DNA of 33,232 bases, from assembly GCA_947630505.1 (NCBI GenBank), contig CANRHV010000032.1:1-33232 (forward strand), read 5' to 3'. How positions within the stretch are numbered: position 1 is the first letter of the stretch; every line of letters starts with the position of its first letter. Positions 31,887 through 33,232 of this stretch are shown here, piece by piece. This stretch comes from an uncultured Monoglobus sp. GTDB taxonomy: Bacteria; Bacillota; Clostridia; Monoglobales; Monoglobaceae. The notes beneath the pieces were generated by a model. The model was not told where the DNA came from and did no database searches. It saw nothing but the letters and a program-made list of their open reading frames with translations. A program made the translations under genes and the position numbers.

Positions 31887-32582
31887 TCAGCTCACCTCGA
31901 ATTTATAGCCCACGCCCCAAACGGTTTTAAGGGCCCAGCTTCTGTCTTTGCCTTCAAGCTTTTCGCGTATGCGCTTGATGTGGACGTCGACCGTTCTTGA
32001 GTCGCCGAAGAACTCATAGCCCCAGATCTCGTCAAGCAGCTGGTCGCGCGTGAAAACCTTGTTGGTGTTCTTAGCGAGGAAATAAAGCAGCTCAAACTCC
32101 TTAGGCGGCATCTCGACTTTTTTGTCGTCGATATATACCTCGTATGTGGACTGATTGATGCGCAGCCCGTCAAACTTCAGCTCGTCATCATCGGCCTTTT
32201 CCTCATCGCTGCCCGCGCTGCGGCGCAGGACCGCGCGTATCCTGGCGATAAGCTCCTTTGGCTCAAAGGGCTTCACCACATAGTCGTCCGCCCCGAGCTC
32301 AAGGCCGAGCACCTTGTCAAACGTCTCGCCCTTGGCGGTCAGCATGATTATCGGCACATTGCTCTGCGCCCTGATCTCGCGGCACACCTGCCAGCCGTCC
32401 TTGATCGGCAGCATGACGTCCAGAAGGATAAGATCGGGCTTCTCGGTCGTGAATTTCGCCACGGCCTCCTGACCGTCGCCGGCGATCACCGCCTCAAAGC
32501 CTTCTTTTTCAATATAGAGCCGAACCAGCTCGCATATGTTTTCCTCATCATCGACGATAAGTATTTTTGTTTTGTTGTCCAT
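31887..32582 (-). CDS. OmpR/PhoB-family response regulator
   Basis: This is a 231-residue protein. The receiver domain (~1-118) has the acidic pair Asp11/Asp12, phospho-acceptor Asp55 in LILLDVMLP, and the VVKPF lysine loop. The winged-helix DNA-binding domain (~135-231) has PPKEFELLYFLAKN, FTRDQLLDEIWG and SRTVDVHIKRIREKL, and ends TVWGVGYKFEVS. It binds tandem direct repeats once phosphorylated by the kinase encoded next. The frame opens at a GTG at 32591, but AGAGAGGTG before the ATG at 32582 sets the start; the GTG is part of that ribosome site. Confidence 0.94.
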   Translation of the reverse strand: MDNKTKILIVDDEENICELVRLYIEKEGFEAVIAGDGQEAVAKFTTEKPDLILLDVMLPIKDGWQVCREIRAQSNVPIIMLTAKGETFDKVLGLELGADDYVVKPFEPKELIARIRAVLRRSAGSDEEKADDDELKFDGLRINQSTYEVYIDDKKVEMPPKEFELLYFLAKNTNKVFTRDQLLDEIWGYEFFGDSRTVDVHIKRIREKLEGKDRSWALKTVWGVGYKFEVS

Positions 32583-32621
32583 AAACCGCACCTCTCTTTT
32601 TTTCTTTTGACTTTAAAATTC

Positions 32622-32650
32622 ATTATAACACAATATCCCGCGAATGTCTA
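32622..32650 (-). promoter_or_regulatory. Promoter of the two-component operon
   Basis: On the minus strand TAGACA (32650-32645) and a perfect TATAAT (32627-32622) are separated by 17 bp. The leader to the ATG at 32582 is about 30 nt. Confidence 0.7.
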
Positions 32651-32764
32651 AATTTTTTGTGAATTTTTCTAAAATATTTTTTGAAGATTTATAAAAAAGC
32701 CCGAAAAGCCCGTGAAAACGTTGATTGTAATGGTTTTTGATAAAACTGAAAATATGGTAAAATC

Positions 32765-32827
32765 ACCGTAATTGACCGTAATTTACCGTAGTTTGGTGTC
32801 AAAATGGCGTAAAAAATGGCGTAAAAT
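32765..32827. repeat. Short tandem direct repeats (10-bp and 12-bp periods)
   Basis: ACCGTAATTG, ACCGTAATTT and ACCGTAGTTT follow each other with an exact 10-bp period (32765-32794). ATGGCGTAAAAA and ATGGCGTAAAAT (32804-32827) repeat at 12 bp. They sit 115 bp upstream of the -35 box of the regulator operon. The 10-bp helical period suits a protein that binds one face of DNA, such as an OmpR-type regulator. Confidence 0.6.
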
Positions 32828-32876
32828 TTATTGAATAAAAAGAACAAAAATAGGGCGCAGACAGTGATTCTACTAC

Positions 32877-32921
32877 AAATATAATAATAAAATAGGGCTA
32901 TGATATTTTATTATTATATTT
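32877..32921. repeat. Perfect AT-only inverted repeat
   Basis: The 18-bp arms AAATATAATAATAAAATA (32877-32894) and the exact complement (32904-32921) surround GGGCTATGA. The arms contain no G or C, so pairing is weak. It could extrude as a cruciform or bind a protein. Confidence 0.7.
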
Positions 32922-32931
32922 TCGGCGTAAA

Positions 32932-32988
32932 AAATAGGCTCCGTCGGAAATTCCGGAAATTCCACTGGAATTCCGACGGAGCCTATTT
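32932..32988. terminator. Long perfect hairpin, likely bidirectional terminator
   Basis: AAATAGGCTCCGTCGGAA (32932-32949) and its 18-bp complement (32971-32988) enclose a 21-nt loop that can also pair partly (TTCC/GGAA). The stem ends in ATTT on one side and AAAT on the other. It could end the partial minus-strand gene at 33113 and block transcription into the repeat region. Confidence 0.65.
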
Positions 32989-33112
32989 GAGCGTTTTCTT
33001 TCGATATGTTATCTATTTGTCTTGTGGTTATCGCACAACCCTCCGAAGCTCAACCGTAAACCGAGGACAAACCGGCTCACGGCGTCAACGCTGAAACAGC
33101 CTCATGTGCTGC

Positions 33113-33232
33113 TTACTCCCCATAAATACCCGCGCGGTCATTTACGGTATAAAGGCGCATTTCAGTCTCGGTCAGGCGGAGACGTCCCTGCTCGTCGCCT
33201 TTGAGATAGCCTTTTCTGACTAACTTCTCTAT
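33113..33232 (-). CDS. C-terminus of an unidentified gene, cut by the window edge
   Basis: The minus strand is open from the window edge for 39 codons and stops at 33113. The residues are IEKLVRKGYLKGDEQGRLRL followed by TETEMRLYTVNDRAGIYGE. A basic helix and then short strands (KGYLKGDEQGRLRLTE) look like the wing of a winged-helix DNA-binding domain, so a transcription regulator is possible. The start lies outside. Codon use matches the neighbouring genes, which supports real coding. Confidence 0.5.
   Translation of the reverse strand: MEKLVRKGYLKGDEQGRLRLTETEMRLYTVNDRAGIYGE

Noticed and set aside
30429..32582. Two-component system as a copper sensor
   Set aside because: It is convergent with copA, not in its operon, and has no visible metal-binding motif; csoR already explains copper control.

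Overview
The window looks like chromosomal DNA from a Gram-positive, anaerobic, probably gut-dwelling member of the Clostridia. The basis is a Spo0H-type sigma factor, pta-ackA acetate fermentation, reverse rubrerythrin, AGGAGG-type ribosome sites, several TTG starts, SPASM radical-SAM enzymes, GLUG/Big_2/dockerin secreted proteins and a modular pectate lyase. No 16S or other ribosomal marker is present, so finer placement is inference. There is no integrase, transposase or phage gene.

Layout. (1) 1-2055 is an AT-rich island, unlike its surroundings, carrying one SEFIR/TIR-like protein that may be an orphan defence gene. (2) 2056-3615 (minus) holds a fragment of a transporter binding protein and a sugar-type binding lipoprotein. 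(3) 3950-11620 (plus) is a two-gene operon of very large secreted proteins, a helical plus beta-repeat protein and a GLUG/Big_2/cohesin/dockerin protein. It is read from a strong promoter through a structured leader that ends in an intrinsic terminator. (4) 11983-16222 (minus) is a tightly packed operon: an ACGX-repeat RiPP precursor, its radical SAM/SPASM enzyme, a nitroreductase, an FMN-barrel/ferredoxin protein, a zinc macrodomain ADP-ribosyl hydrolase and a class-M sirtuin. A divergent HxlR-type regulator (16444-16773) and a rubrerythrin follow. (5) 18297-23597 is a 1766-residue secreted pectate lyase with three FN3 domains and five or six C-terminal beta modules, two of them recently duplicated. 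(6) 23841-26811 is pta, ackA and sigH. (7) 26830-27528 is non-coding, with a cluster of DnaA-box-like 9-mers, a palindromic MITE-like repeat and a copper-responsive promoter. (8) 27529-30378 is csoR and a copper ATPase fused to a CopZ-like chaperone. (9) 30429-32582 (minus) is a two-component system, followed by a non-coding stretch rich in repeats and the C-terminus of an unidentified gene.

How the genes work together. The pectate lyase and the two giant secreted proteins point to plant-polysaccharide breakdown or adhesion, and Pta-AckA converts acetyl-CoA to acetate with ATP gain. The HxlR, rubrerythrin, nitroreductase and ferredoxin genes point to redox or oxygen stress. The most interesting element is the coupling, in one operon, of a Cys-rich RiPP system with a reversible ADP-ribosylation pair. 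Also worth attention are the CopA-CopZ fusion that keeps an internal ribosome site, the orphan structured leader before 4183, and the DnaA-box cluster.
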